A stretch of 18,377 nt of DNA from RGIG7213 sp045540335 (GCA_045540335.1 JAZQHC010000006.1:1-18377); one strand, 5' to 3'; positions 1 to 6,803 are shown, numbered from the stretch's first letter. Notes: a model not told the origin generated them from the letters alone. Made by a program: numbers and translations.

Positions 1-345
1 TTCATATAGCTTTTCTACAAACTGATAGAAAAGATCTTCAACTACATCTGTAAGCTTTTCGCTTAAAAATCTTTTTACCGTTGCTACACTCGGTACAGGT
101 TCTCCGTTCAAAAGCCACATAAAGCGTATATCTGTTTTGCAAGCTTTTACGATTTCACGTGATGAGAATTTCCTCTCCATATATGCAAACAATACTATTT
201 CAAACAGTGTTATGGGATTGAGCTTTCTCCATTTTCTTATATACACTTCGAACAGCTTGTCATAACACAAATTATCGCATATTTCAGCAACGGTGAATAC
301 AAAATCTTCTTTTGAAATACAAATTTCTAAATCTAAAAGTACTTT
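1..345 (-). CDS. IS1182-type transposase, N-terminal fragment, cut by window edge, possibly degenerate
   Basis: Translating the reverse strand gives 115 open codons running off the left edge. The residues match the N-terminal (DUF772-like) helical region of IS1182-type DDE transposases: a DFVFTVAEICD stretch, TLFEIVLFAYMERKFSSREI, then DIRFMWLLNGEPVPSVATVKRF. The catalytic DDE part would lie to the left of the window. The frame is closed upstream by a TAA at 346-348 and there is no ATG before codon 56; the first near-start is a TTG at 268-270, inside the conserved region. Homologues usually have more residues before this point, so the stop looks like a nonsense mutation in a decaying insertion sequence. 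The alternatives are an unusual start or a frameshifted N-terminus. The family call is from motif memory, not a search. Confidence 0.7.
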
Positions 346-577
346 TTAACAAAGAAACTTTATACGATTTAGTAAGTTATCGTTCCTTGCATTGTCTTTA
401 TGATTTACACAGTTCCAATTTCGTAAAAATATCTAACAAGAATTTAAATATCGATGTTGTATCAACTCTGATGCCACGGACAATAAATTTTGTGCATATA
501 CATTATTGATTTTTGCATTATAAGCATATCTATGATATTGGTTTTAAACTTTTTTATACTTATCAGCAGTTTTTTGA
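346..577. other. Non-coding stretch between transposase fragment and flavoprotein promoter
   Basis: No convincing gene. On the reverse strand the transposase frame continues upstream of the TAA as about 28 further open codons (to a TAG near 430), which could be the remains of the transposase N-terminus. No clear terminal inverted repeat or target-site duplication could be seen, so the insertion-sequence end is not placed. Confidence 0.4.
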
Positions 578-606
578 TTGAAATTTTTTGCCGTGTATGA
601 TATAAT
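578..606 (+). promoter_or_regulatory. Sigma-A promoter for the flavoprotein-rhodanese operon
   Basis: TTGAAA at 578-583, a 17-nt spacer and a perfect TATAAT at 601-606, preceded by TG at 598-599 (extended -10). The expected transcription start is near 613, giving a leader of about 27 nt that contains the AGGGAG ribosome binding site at 628-633. Confidence 0.8.
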
Positions 607-639
607 ACCTTTGAATATTATATCTTTAGGGAGAAAACG

Positions 640-1116
640 ATGTTCCGAGAACTTGTAAGAAAAAATAAGAAAATTACAAATAAAGAATGTATAGATCTTC
701 TTATAAACGAAAAAAGGGGAATATTATCTGTAAACGGCGACAACGGATATCCATACGCTATGCCGATGAACCATTTTTATAATCTTAACGACGGATGTAT
801 ATACTTTCATTGCGGAAAAATCGGGCACAGGCTTGATTCTTTGAAGCGTTCTGATAAAGTGTCGTTTTGTGTTTGCGAAAAGGGAACGCGCAAAGAAGGA
901 AATTGGGCGTACGATGTTCGCAGTGTTATAGTTTTCGGTCGTATGGAAATAATAGATGATATTGAAAAAGTGATATACATCAGTACAGAATTAAGCTATA
1001 AATTTACACATGATGATGAATATATTAAAAACGAGATCGATCGATTTGCAAAAGGTACGTTATTATTAAAGCTAACCCCTGAACATATTTGCGGAAAACA
1101 AGTTAATGAATCTTGA
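640..1116 (+). CDS. Pyridoxamine 5'-phosphate oxidase family (NimA-like) flavoprotein
   Basis: A 158-residue protein of the split-barrel FMN-binding fold. The layout is that of the NimA-like/PNPOx group: an N-terminal helix (residues 1-27), a first strand pair GILSVNGDNGYPYAMPMNHFY (31-51), a strand with YFHCGKIGHRLDSLKRSDKVSFCV, then a turn leading to SVIVFGRMEII. The GKIGHRLDSL segment corresponds to the region that contacts the flavin phosphate in relatives. Members bind FMN, F420 or heme and are usually reductases of unknown substrate; some Nim proteins reduce nitroimidazoles, but resistance cannot be inferred here. The ATG is set by AGGGAG 6 nt upstream. It is first in a two-gene unit with the rhodanese lipoprotein 42 nt downstream, which suggests a thiol or redox role. 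Confidence 0.85.
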   Translation: MFRELVRKNKKITNKECIDLLINEKRGILSVNGDNGYPYAMPMNHFYNLNDGCIYFHCGKIGHRLDSLKRSDKVSFCVCEKGTRKEGNWAYDVRSVIVFGRMEIIDDIEKVIYISTELSYKFTHDDEYIKNEIDRFAKGTLLLKLTPEHICGKQVNES

Positions 1117-1158
1117 TATAATAACAAAGCAAATTTATATTAAGGGAAAGGTAAAATA

Positions 1159-1563
1159 ATGCGTAAGATAAAATGGTGTATAGTGATGTTTTTTGTTTTT
1201 ATTTCTATTTGCGGTATATCTTCATGCCAAAACGAAGCTAATGAACAACCGCTAACGTATCAGCAAATAACTGCAGAAGAAGCGAAAAATATAATGGATA
1301 GCGAAAGGGATTATGTTATTGTTGATGCACGTACCGAGTCGGAATTTTCAGAAGGACATATCAAAAACGCAATTCTTATCCCTGAATATGAGATCGCCCA
1401 AAGAGCAGAGAAGGATCTGCCTGATAAAAATGTGCTTATTCTCGTTTATTGCCGCAGCGGAAGAAGAAGTAAGATAGCATCAGCAGAGCTTGTAAGGCTT
1501 GGCTACACAAATGTGAAAGAATTTGGTGGAATTATTGATTGGCCGTACGAAATCGTAAAATAA
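1159..1563 (+). CDS. Rhodanese-domain lipoprotein
   Basis: 134 residues. A signal peptide (KIK charge, hydrophobic 7-20) ends in a lipobox-like ISSC with Cys23 as the probable lipidation site, so the domain should sit on the outer face of the membrane. The remainder is one rhodanese domain: VIVDARTESEFSEGHIKNAILIP (residues 53-75) and the active-site loop CRSGRRS at 98-104, with Cys98 the catalytic cysteine that would carry a persulfide. The six-residue loop after the cysteine is typical of sulfurtransferases rather than Cdc25 phosphatases. The ribosome binding site AAGGGAAAGG at 1142-1151 supports this start. It is co-transcribed with the flavoprotein; no separate promoter was seen in the 42-nt gap. 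The physiological sulfur acceptor is unknown. Confidence 0.9.
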   Translation: MRKIKWCIVMFFVFISICGISSCQNEANEQPLTYQQITAEEAKNIMDSERDYVIVDARTESEFSEGHIKNAILIPEYEIAQRAEKDLPDKNVLILVYCRSGRRSKIASAELVRLGYTNVKEFGGIIDWPYEIVK

Positions 1564-1614
1564 CTGTATCTTTAGGGTGGCGATTTGCCATATACTTCGT
1601 TGCAAATTAAAAAG

Positions 1615-1649
1615 AAAAAGTGGCTGGTTGCAATAATCAGCCACTTTTT
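1615..1649. terminator. Bidirectional Rho-independent terminator
   Basis: AAAAAGTGGCTG (1615-1626) pairs exactly with CAGCCACTTTTT (1638-1649). The stem can be lengthened by G-U, U-A and U-A pairs, leaving a 5-nt loop at 1630-1634. The A-run on one side and the T-run on the other let it work both ways, between the convergent rhodanese and asparaginase genes. Confidence 0.9.
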
Positions 1650-1660
1650 AAAGTATATTT

Positions 1661-2647
1661 TCAATTGATAAATTCAAATGCTAATGGAGATTTTACGAAA
1701 TTTAAAAGATCCTTTTTCAAGCTGATGCCTATCCAGCATTTCATATATACGGACGTTTTAGTACAGAACGGTAAAACGACGATGTTGTGTGATGCAAACA
1801 GTTGCGTGCTTTTATACGCCGTATCAGCGTAAACATTTGTTAAAAAGATCGGGATATTTAATTCTGAAGCTTTTTTGCAAAATGATTTTAAATACGGGCT
1901 TTCGGTGTTCAACGTGCCCGAATGATACGGGCAAAGTATTACCGCTTTGTAATTTGTTAATGGGTAGTTAAACGTATCGTTTGGATAACTTGATATCATA
2001 AGAATGTCAGGCTGTTCGCATAATTCTGTTTTTTGTGCGGTAAAAGGTGTTTTTAAAATACAATTATCATTTTTATAAACGTTTCCGTTTTTCACGAATG
2101 CAAACGGTTCTTTGTTGATACATATTATATCGTCGCTTGCTTCAGGATGGGAAGAAATACGCGTTGGAATGTGTATATCCGCAGAAGTGCTTCCGGCGTT
2201 TTTATAACTTACAAAAACACCGCTTGCAATGCGGCTTTTAATAAAAGCTACCGCAGCACCAAAGTTTTCAACCCCGTTAGAGCGTTTATCTTCAAGAGGG
2301 AAGTTTGCAGAAACGACCATTATTGGGATATTACTGTCAGAAAACATAAACTCAAGTGCTGAAGAGGTGTATTGCAACGTATCTGTTCCGTGGGTTATGA
2401 TTATTCCGTCGTAATTCTTGTTTAAATTTTCTTCTGCTGTGTTGAAAAGTAGGTTTAATTCTTTATGGGATAAATTTTCGCTTAATATGGTGTATGGAGA
2501 AGAAAAAGAAAATAAAGTTTCTTTATCGCCTGATATTTCTCGGTATTTGTTTATTAAAGTGTATTTTGTTTCAGATGATGTATCAATCCATCCGTTTTGA
2601 ACGGTACTTCCGATAGTGCCGCCTGTAAATATAACTAAAATATTCAT
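1661..2647 (-). CDS. Type I L-asparaginase family protein, cytoplasmic
   Basis: 328 residues, the normal length of bacterial asparaginases (hydrolysis of L-asparagine to aspartate and ammonia). Both family signatures are visible: FTGGTIGS at residues 7-14, with Thr11 the expected nucleophile, and ITHGTDTLQYTSSALEF from residue 84, with Thr88 and Asp89 the second catalytic Thr-Asp pair. There is no signal peptide, so it should act in the cytoplasm like AnsA. The ATG is preceded by AAAGG at a suitable distance and lies 8 nt after the stop of the methyltransferase gene, so the two are almost certainly co-transcribed. The second half is more divergent than the first, so activity on glutamine or another amide cannot be excluded. 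Confidence 0.88.
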   Translation of the reverse strand: MNILVIFTGGTIGSTVQNGWIDTSSETKYTLINKYREISGDKETLFSFSSPYTILSENLSHKELNLLFNTAEENLNKNYDGIIITHGTDTLQYTSSALEFMFSDSNIPIMVVSANFPLEDKRSNGVENFGAAVAFIKSRIASGVFVSYKNAGSTSADIHIPTRISSHPEASDDIICINKEPFAFVKNGNVYKNDNCILKTPFTAQKTELCEQPDILMISSYPNDTFNYPLTNYKAVILCPYHSGTLNTESPYLKSFCKKASELNIPIFLTNVYADTAYKSTQLFASHNIVVLPFCTKTSVYMKCWIGISLKKDLLNFVKSPLAFEFIN

Positions 2648-2655
2648 AATTCAAT

Positions 2656-3237
2656 TTACCTTTTTATGCCTAAATATCTGTTTGTTTTGTTACGGTATTT
2701 TAAGTATTCATTTTTAAAGGTATCCGATAAAAACTTTTCTTCCACATATATTATTTGTGTATGAAATGCAAAAATAGTAAAAATGGATACTGCACATAAA
2801 ACCCAATTGAAAAACATAAATAAAATTCCTATGTAAACACAATAAAAACCTAAAAATGCCGGGTTTCTGCTTATTGAAAAAATGCCGTTTGTAACGAGTG
2901 ATGTTTTATCTGTTTTGCAAACACCTGCACGCCAATTATCGCGCATTGTTATTACCGCGGAAATAAATATTATAACTCCCAGTGCTGATATTGCCGCGCC
3001 AAATATGCAAAAAGGCAGTGGCAGGTACGATATGTTCAGTAAAATACAGTATATCTCTAAAATAAGTATTACAATGGAAAATATTTTTACTGTACATTCT
3101 ACGTATTTTTCTATCCCCGTTTTGTTTTTACCCAGTTGGTTTGTCGTTATGCCGTTTTTTCTTTGAACGAGCATTTTAGTAAAGTAGCACCCGTAAAATA
3201 GAATCAATATACAAAAAGCAAATATTTGAAAAAACAA
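2656..3237 (-). CDS. Isoprenylcysteine carboxyl methyltransferase (ICMT/PEMT-like) family membrane protein
   Basis: 193 residues with about four or five membrane segments (roughly 4-20, 50-68, 73-95, 127-145, 145-160). The C-terminal half has the family pattern: MRDNWRAGV, LVTNGIFSISRNPAFLGFY (115-132, with the SRNP motif at 123-126), then YVEEKFLSDTFKNEYLKYRNKTNRYLG, in which EE and the final tyrosines line the S-adenosylmethionine pocket. Bacterial members methylate small or lipid substrates that are mostly unknown. The start is a TTG at 3235-3237: a strong AAGGAGGG lies 6 nt upstream and the next in-frame ATG is residue 22, past the first helix. It is followed 8 nt later by the asparaginase gene; the 65-nt gap before it shows no clear promoter, so it may be read from the ACT-MBL gene. 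Confidence 0.82.
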   Translation of the reverse strand: MFFQIFAFCILILFYGCYFTKMLVQRKNGITTNQLGKNKTGIEKYVECTVKIFSIVILILEIYCILLNISYLPLPFCIFGAAISALGVIIFISAVITMRDNWRAGVCKTDKTSLVTNGIFSISRNPAFLGFYCVYIGILFMFFNWVLCAVSIFTIFAFHTQIIYVEEKFLSDTFKNEYLKYRNKTNRYLGIKR

Positions 3238-3302
3238 TATTATCCCTCCTTATAACTGCTTACAGTATCAAAAGAATTTTTAAGAAAGTATTGAGAAGGG
3301 AA

Positions 3303-4742
3303 TTATTCAGCAACTACTTCGTAATCCTTTTTCATTCCGTGCGAACCGAATATTTGCCATTTTCCCGCCCCAAGTCTTTGAATGATCATTTTTCTTTCCA
3401 AGGCGCAAAGCTTCGGATCGGTATCAACAGACGTCATAAGTATTGGTGCGTATTTGTTGTATTCTGCCTGTAATTCTGTAAGGGCTGAAAGGTTGATATA
3501 AATATCACCCGTAAATGCTACAGAATGTGCATAGTCTATCAATACTGTTTCCCCCGGAAGATGTCCGCCTGCACCCTCGTAAACCTCGAAATGCATTTCG
3601 CCAAAATCAAAGAATCCTACTTGGCACAACAATTCTTTTTGATCTTCTTTTCTTCCGAAAATAGGGCAAAGCTTTTTGGGGTCGGGTGCGTGATAATCTG
3701 TTAAGGTTTTGCATATATCAATATACGGCTTATGAATAGGATTTTGTTCGCGATAACCGTTTTTTCCCTCATACTCTAATTTCAAGCATTTTGCGGTGTT
3801 ATAACTTGTATATATTTTATCGAACATCGGTAACAATCCGCAATGGTCAACATCGGCATGGGTAATGAATATCTGTTTTGATATTTTATCAAAATCAGGT
3901 ATTAAATTGTGGAAAATATTGTTCATTTCATCTGCGTAAAGTGCATAACCGCAATCGATAAATAAATAGTCGCTAAAGCTTTTAAGTATGATCGTATTAC
4001 TTCCGCAAGGCGGTTCTATAAGGATAACCTCTGTATTATCGGTAATACGGTGGCGTGTTATCCTTGCGGAAAATGCGTTTTTGCGGCAAGCGGCAAGCAA
4101 TTCGGCAAAACGTCTTATACTGTCAAACGTTTTGTAAGGTGAAAGCCCTTTTTCATCCAACGTTTGCATAGCAAGATTTGTACTTACAAGCAAATCGTTT
4201 TTTACAATAGGCGGCAAGCCCAACGTTTGCGATAATCCGGATACGAATGAATTGTAGAAAATGCTGTTGTCATATATTTTTTCAGTATGATTGTAGTCAA
4301 TAACCCGTACGCGGCATAAACGCTCTGCCTGCGAAATAAATTCCGATATTTTATTTGAATCATCTACGAATAATCCCATTTTAAAGCGCTGATAATCCGT
4401 GCCGTCAACCTGCGAACTGATATAGGATATATTAAAGCTGAATTCGTTTATCAATGCAAGTATATCTGTAACGCTTCCGGGAATATCCTTTAAAAGAAAT
4501 TCCAAAAGAACGATGTTTTCATTTCCGTTGCTGTTTTGTAAATATCCGATTTCATTTAAAAGCTTGTCAGCTTGGCGAAGATTTTCTTCCTCACCTTCTG
4601 CATCTATAAAAAGCGTATGTGAATCTATTGCTTTGTTATAGCTTACTCTTGTTATGTTTATGTTTAAGGAAGCAAAGCATTTGCTTGCTTTTAAAAAAGC
4701 GCCTATATGGTCTGGCATTGTTGTTATATATGTTTTTTTCAC
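3303..4742 (-). CDS. ACT-domain / metallo-beta-lactamase-fold fusion hydrolase
   Basis: 479 residues. Two ACT-like domains come first (about 1-72 and 77-150; TMPDHIGAFLKASKCFASLNIN and LLKDIPGSVTDILALINEFSFN show the usual beta-alpha-beta start). A helical linker (about 155-235) leads into a metallo-beta-lactamase domain: ILKSFSDYLFIDCG, FITHADVDHCG, EGAGGHLPGETVLID, FTGD and a terminal FGSHG. The metal motif is His295-x-Asp297-x-Asp299-His300, the HxDxDH form known from ComEC-like members, with His394, Asp413 and His468 as further ligand candidates. I chose the GTG at 4740-4742 because AAAGGTGA stands 5 nt upstream; a GTG three codons earlier overlaps that site. ACT domains commonly bind amino acids, so an amino-acid-regulated hydrolase is plausible, but the substrate is unknown. 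It has its own promoter and may lead into the methyltransferase and asparaginase genes. Confidence 0.82.
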   Translation of the reverse strand: MKKTYITTMPDHIGAFLKASKCFASLNINITRVSYNKAIDSHTLFIDAEGEEENLRQADKLLNEIGYLQNSNGNENIVLLEFLLKDIPGSVTDILALINEFSFNISYISSQVDGTDYQRFKMGLFVDDSNKISEFISQAERLCRVRVIDYNHTEKIYDNSIFYNSFVSGLSQTLGLPPIVKNDLLVSTNLAMQTLDEKGLSPYKTFDSIRRFAELLAACRKNAFSARITRHRITDNTEVILIEPPCGSNTIILKSFSDYLFIDCGYALYADEMNNIFHNLIPDFDKISKQIFITHADVDHCGLLPMFDKIYTSYNTAKCLKLEYEGKNGYREQNPIHKPYIDICKTLTDYHAPDPKKLCPIFGRKEDQKELLCQVGFFDFGEMHFEVYEGAGGHLPGETVLIDYAHSVAFTGDIYINLSALTELQAEYNKYAPILMTSVDTDPKLCALERKMIIQRLGAGKWQIFGSHGMKKDYEVVAE

Positions 4743-4797
4743 TATCTTCACCTTTATCCATGCAATTAAAATTAACTCGATTTTGAATGTTGATGAT

Positions 4798-4826
4798 ATT
4801 ATATACTTTTACGCAAAGTTTTTCAA
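4798..4826 (-). promoter_or_regulatory. Sigma-A promoter for the ACT-MBL gene
   Basis: On the reverse strand, TTGAAA (4821-4826), a 17-nt spacer and TATAAT (4798-4803). Transcription should begin near 4791, about 50 nt before the GTG start. It has the same boxes as the promoter at 578-606. Confidence 0.75.
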
Positions 4827-4892
4827 CAGTTAAAACGAAGATTTTGTTTTTTATCGAACACAAATAGACATTTGTACATTCAATTTAAATAA

Positions 4893-4936
4893 AAATACCG
4901 TTACGAATGCTTTAAAACTGCATTGTAACAGTATTT
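4893..4936 (-). terminator. Terminator for the XRE-type regulator gene
   Basis: The arms 4893-4910 and 4920-4936 pair: AAATACTGTTAC against GTAACGGTATTT with one G-U, a small internal mismatch, then ATGC against GCAT. The loop is about 9 nt. A T-rich stretch follows on the reverse strand, which suits termination downstream of the regulator gene. Confidence 0.7.
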
Positions 4937-4967
4937 ATGGTTTCTTAAATTTAAAATGCAAATTCTG

Positions 4968-5432
4968 TTATTTTTCCATTTTTTCGAGTATTCTTTTTAT
5001 TTTTACACGAAGAAATAAACCAAATCCCCACACAAACCAACCGCATACCAATGCAATGATTTCCGCTTTTGTACCTGTTAAATACCTTACTAATGTTATA
5101 GAAATGACTATGCCTATCAAAATCAATATTTCTGTAAATATACCAAGAGTTTGCAACTGCGATTTAGTGCCGAGAAGGTTTAAAGCGGTTTTTTCCGTGC
5201 AATCGTTTCTTTCTTCAACGGTCATTCTTTTGCCGTATAACAGCTCTGATACTTGAATATCCAAAGCAGCACATAAAGGTTCGTATAAAGAAAGGTCGGG
5301 CATGGTTTTGCCGGTTTCCCATCTTGAAACAGACCTGTCGCTTACATCAAGCATTTCTGCAAGCTGTGCTTGCGTTAGTTCTTTTTCTTTTCTGCATTGA
5401 GAAATAAATTTTCCTATTGTCACGTTATCCAT
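4968..5432 (-). CDS. XRE-family transcriptional regulator with two C-terminal membrane helices
   Basis: 154 residues. An N-terminal XRE helix-turn-helix occupies about residues 4-62 (IGKFISQCRKEKELTQAQLA, the recognition helix around SDRSVSRWETGKTMPDL, and the closing LCAALDIQVSELLYG). A charged linker follows, then two hydrophobic segments at about 98-116 and 122-141, and a basic tail. Membrane-tethered XRE proteins of this layout are common in Clostridia and Bacilli; the signal and targets here are unknown. I placed the start at the ATG at 5432, because AGGTGGAGGTG lies just upstream and the helix-turn-helix begins directly after it. An open frame reaching 48 codons further upstream adds no domain and crosses the likely promoter. 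The neighbouring membrane protease could be a partner or target, but only proximity suggests this. Confidence 0.88.
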   Translation of the reverse strand: MDNVTIGKFISQCRKEKELTQAQLAEMLDVSDRSVSRWETGKTMPDLSLYEPLCAALDIQVSELLYGKRMTVEERNDCTEKTALNLLGTKSQLQTLGIFTEILILIGIVISITLVRYLTGTKAEIIALVCGWFVWGFGLFLRVKIKRILEKMEK

Positions 5433-5466
5433 TAGTAAACACCTCCACCTTTTATGCTTTAAAAAT

Positions 5467-5496
5467 ATCATAATATACGAAAAAAGTACACGACAA
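5467..5496 (-). promoter_or_regulatory. Probable promoter for the XRE-type regulator
   Basis: Reverse strand: TTGTCG (5491-5496), an 18-nt spacer and TATGAT (5467-5472); an overlapping TATTAT is an alternative -10. The -10 lies in a short palindrome-like ATATTATGATAT, which could be an autoregulatory operator, though this is speculative. A weak hairpin (AGCGA/TCGCT, 5499-5522) just upstream might end transcription of the protease gene. Confidence 0.4.
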
Positions 5497-5572
5497 AAAG
5501 CGAGAATTACCGTTAAATCGCTGTTTTTTAAAAAAATATAAGGTTTGATGCTTTTTCGGTATTCGCTGTGCG

Positions 5573-6214
5573 TCAAATAATAAACATTCTTGCAACGGTA
5601 AGTAAAAAATCATACAGTCCGTGCCCAAATGATACACCTATATAACCGCAGTTTTTTATCTTGTATTTTGAAAATCCGAAAACAAGGCCAATGCCGAATG
5701 TAAATATCACTTGCACTATATTTCCGTTGATTAAATGGAATAAGCCGAATAAAAAAGCGGAAATAACCACGCCTATCCATTTATGATTTTCGAAGAAGCT
5801 TGTAAATGTATCTTGCAGGTAAACTCGGAATATAAGTTCTTCAACAGGTCCGATAACTAACATAAAAAACAAAAAATCGTGCAATAAAATAAAAAGGGAA
5901 AAATCTGTATGATCTCCAATCAATGAGAATCCGCATAAAGCGGGAATCAGCGCAATACACGTAAAAAGAATAAGTGCAATTGCAGCACCGGTTAAATATT
6001 GATATTTGTTTTTAAAATCAATTTTAAAATCAATTTTAGTAAGCTTTACCGAAATCAAAGCAATAGCGCCGTTTATCAGATTAATGCATACCTTGGCTGC
6101 AATTTTTATGTAAAAGTTGTCTATGCCCTTCAAAAAATAAGAAAGAAATGTTACAACGGTTATACATAAAATAGAGAGACATAAAGTCAATATGTTTTTT
6201 TTACTTTTTTTCAT
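5573..6214 (-). CDS. CPBP (CAAX-like, Abi) family intramembrane metalloprotease
   Basis: 213 residues, largely hydrophobic, with six to seven predicted membrane helices. The three family motifs are present in order: Glu125-Glu126-x3-Arg130 (GPVEELIFR), His160 in SAFLFGLFH, and His198-x3-Asp202 in SFGHGLYDF. These form the metal site of glutamic-type CPBP proteases, related to eukaryotic Rce1. Bacterial members process or protect against peptides, or act in regulatory proteolysis; the substrate here is not known. A 12-bp direct repeat around 6012-6035 duplicates four residues (IDFKIDFK, 61-68). I chose the ATG at 6212-6214; a TTG five codons earlier is also possible and neither has a strong ribosome binding site. 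The gene precedes the XRE gene on the same strand with a 140-nt gap. Confidence 0.85.
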   Translation of the reverse strand: MKKSKKNILTLCLSILCITVVTFLSYFLKGIDNFYIKIAAKVCINLINGAIALISVKLTKIDFKIDFKNKYQYLTGAAIALILFTCIALIPALCGFSLIGDHTDFSLFILLHDFLFFMLVIGPVEELIFRVYLQDTFTSFFENHKWIGVVISAFLFGLFHLINGNIVQVIFTFGIGLVFGFSKYKIKNCGYIGVSFGHGLYDFLLTVARMFII

Positions 6215-6339
6215 TTTGTCGATTTCCAATCAGTTCTTAATTCTAAGGTATATTCGATTTTCGAAAAATCTGTTTTTATGATGCTGTACAGATGTTTTTG
6301 GTGCATATATATCATTTTTATCGTATCAAAAATTCTGTT

Positions 6340-6425
6340 TTGCGGCAATAATGAAGCATCGCCTTGCGGCAATATGAAGCACTCGCTTGCGCTCGCATGA
6401 AGCAGCGGCGTTGCCGCCATGAAGC
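6340..6425. repeat. Tandem array of 23-bp ATGAAGC repeats with small palindromes
   Basis: ATGAAGC recurs at 6351, 6374, 6397 and 6419 (steps of 23, 23 and 22 bp), three times followed by A. Between the copies lie three different GC-rich spacers, each centred on TT or GTT with self-complementary flanks (for example CGC-TT-GCG and GCGGC-GTT-GCCGC). A partial spacer, TTGCGGCAATA, precedes the first copy. The block is much richer in GC than its surroundings. It fills the 328-nt gene-free gap 6215-6542 between the protease gene and the tRNA; apart from the repeats and the tRNA terminator I see nothing else in that gap. Confidence 0.85.
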
Positions 6426-6516
6426 TGACGAAAAGGTACGAAGACCTGATTCATTTTGATGTATTGCGCCAAACTTCCGATTTTAAGTTAAGTTGGAAGA
6501 AAAAAGTTGAAAAAAA

Positions 6517-6540
6517 TCCCCAAGGACAAGTCCTTGGGGA
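6517..6540 (-). terminator. Rho-independent terminator of tRNA-Gln
   Basis: A perfect 10-bp GC-rich stem, TCCCCAAGGA with TCCTTGGGGA, around a CAAG loop. On the reverse strand it is followed by seven T residues. It begins 3 nt after the CCA end of the tRNA. Confidence 0.92.
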
Positions 6541-6542
6541 AG

Positions 6543-6616
6543 TGGCTGCGGAAGAAGGATTTGAACCCTCACATACAGAGTCAGAGTCTGCTGTGCTACC
6601 CTTACACAATTCCGCA
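6543..6616 (-). tRNA. tRNA-Gln (anticodon CUG)
   Basis: The reverse strand folds as a full cloverleaf of 74 nt with encoded CCA. Acceptor TGCGGAA pairs with TTCCGCA and the discriminator is G. The D arm is GTG/CAC, the anticodon stem GCAGA/TCTGT has the loop CTCTGAC (anticodon CTG), and the T stem GAGGG/CCTTC has the loop TTCAAAT. The U1-A72 pair and G73 are identity features of tRNA-Gln. It reads CAG codons and stands alone, with its own promoter (6639-6667) and terminator (6517-6540). Confidence 0.95.
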
Positions 6617-6638
6617 ATGTCTTTAAACGACATCGATA

Positions 6639-6667
6639 ATTATAACAGAAGTTTCTCTGTTTGTCAA
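6639..6667 (-). promoter_or_regulatory. Consensus promoter of tRNA-Gln
   Basis: Reverse strand: perfect TTGACA (6662-6667), a 17-nt spacer and perfect TATAAT (6639-6644). Transcription should begin near 6632, about 15 nt before the mature 5' end. Confidence 0.92.
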
Positions 6668-6766
6668 CACCTAAAACGAAATTTTTTTATTTTTTTTCCT
6701 TCTTTTATTTTTTGCCCAAAAATATATAATGTAAATGTTTTTAAAATGTAAAATTGAATAAAACTA

Positions 6767-6795
6767 TTGCATTTTTGAAAAACATATGATACAAT
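6767..6795 (+). promoter_or_regulatory. Promoter of the potABCD operon
   Basis: TTGCAT (6767-6772), a 17-nt spacer and TACAAT (6790-6795) with TG at 6787-6788 (extended -10). The start near 6802 gives a leader of about 130 nt before potA. It is divergent from the tRNA-Gln promoter; the 100 bp between them are very AT-rich and show no other signal. Confidence 0.75.
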
Positions 6796-6803
6796 CGCCG
6801 TTA

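Noticed and set aside
640..1116. Calling the flavoprotein a nitroimidazole resistance gene
   Set aside because: The fold is shared by many flavin and heme proteins of different function; resistance cannot be told from sequence alone.
3303..4742. Loss of the second metal histidine (HxDxDH) read as an inactive enzyme
   Set aside because: The HxDxDH form is normal in ComEC-like metallo-beta-lactamase members, so it does not imply loss of activity.
5433..5576. A 48-codon N-terminal extension of the XRE regulator
   Set aside because: It crosses the probable promoter, and a strong ribosome binding site stands just before the internal ATG, where the helix-turn-helix begins.
6211..6420. An open frame through the ATGAAGC repeats (LLHASASECFILPQGDASLLPQN)
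   Set aside because: It is a translation of the repeat block with no ribosome binding site; the periodic peptide reflects the DNA repeat.
6340..6425. The ATGAAGC array as a CRISPR
   Set aside because: The conserved box is only 7-8 bp and the spacers about 15 bp, both far shorter than CRISPR repeats and spacers, and no cas gene is present.
6419..6751. An open frame of 110 codons across the tRNA locus, containing EEGFEPSHTESESAVLPLH
   Set aside because: This is the antisense translation of tRNA-Gln and its terminator, a known kind of false protein. The cloverleaf, promoter and terminator explain the DNA.
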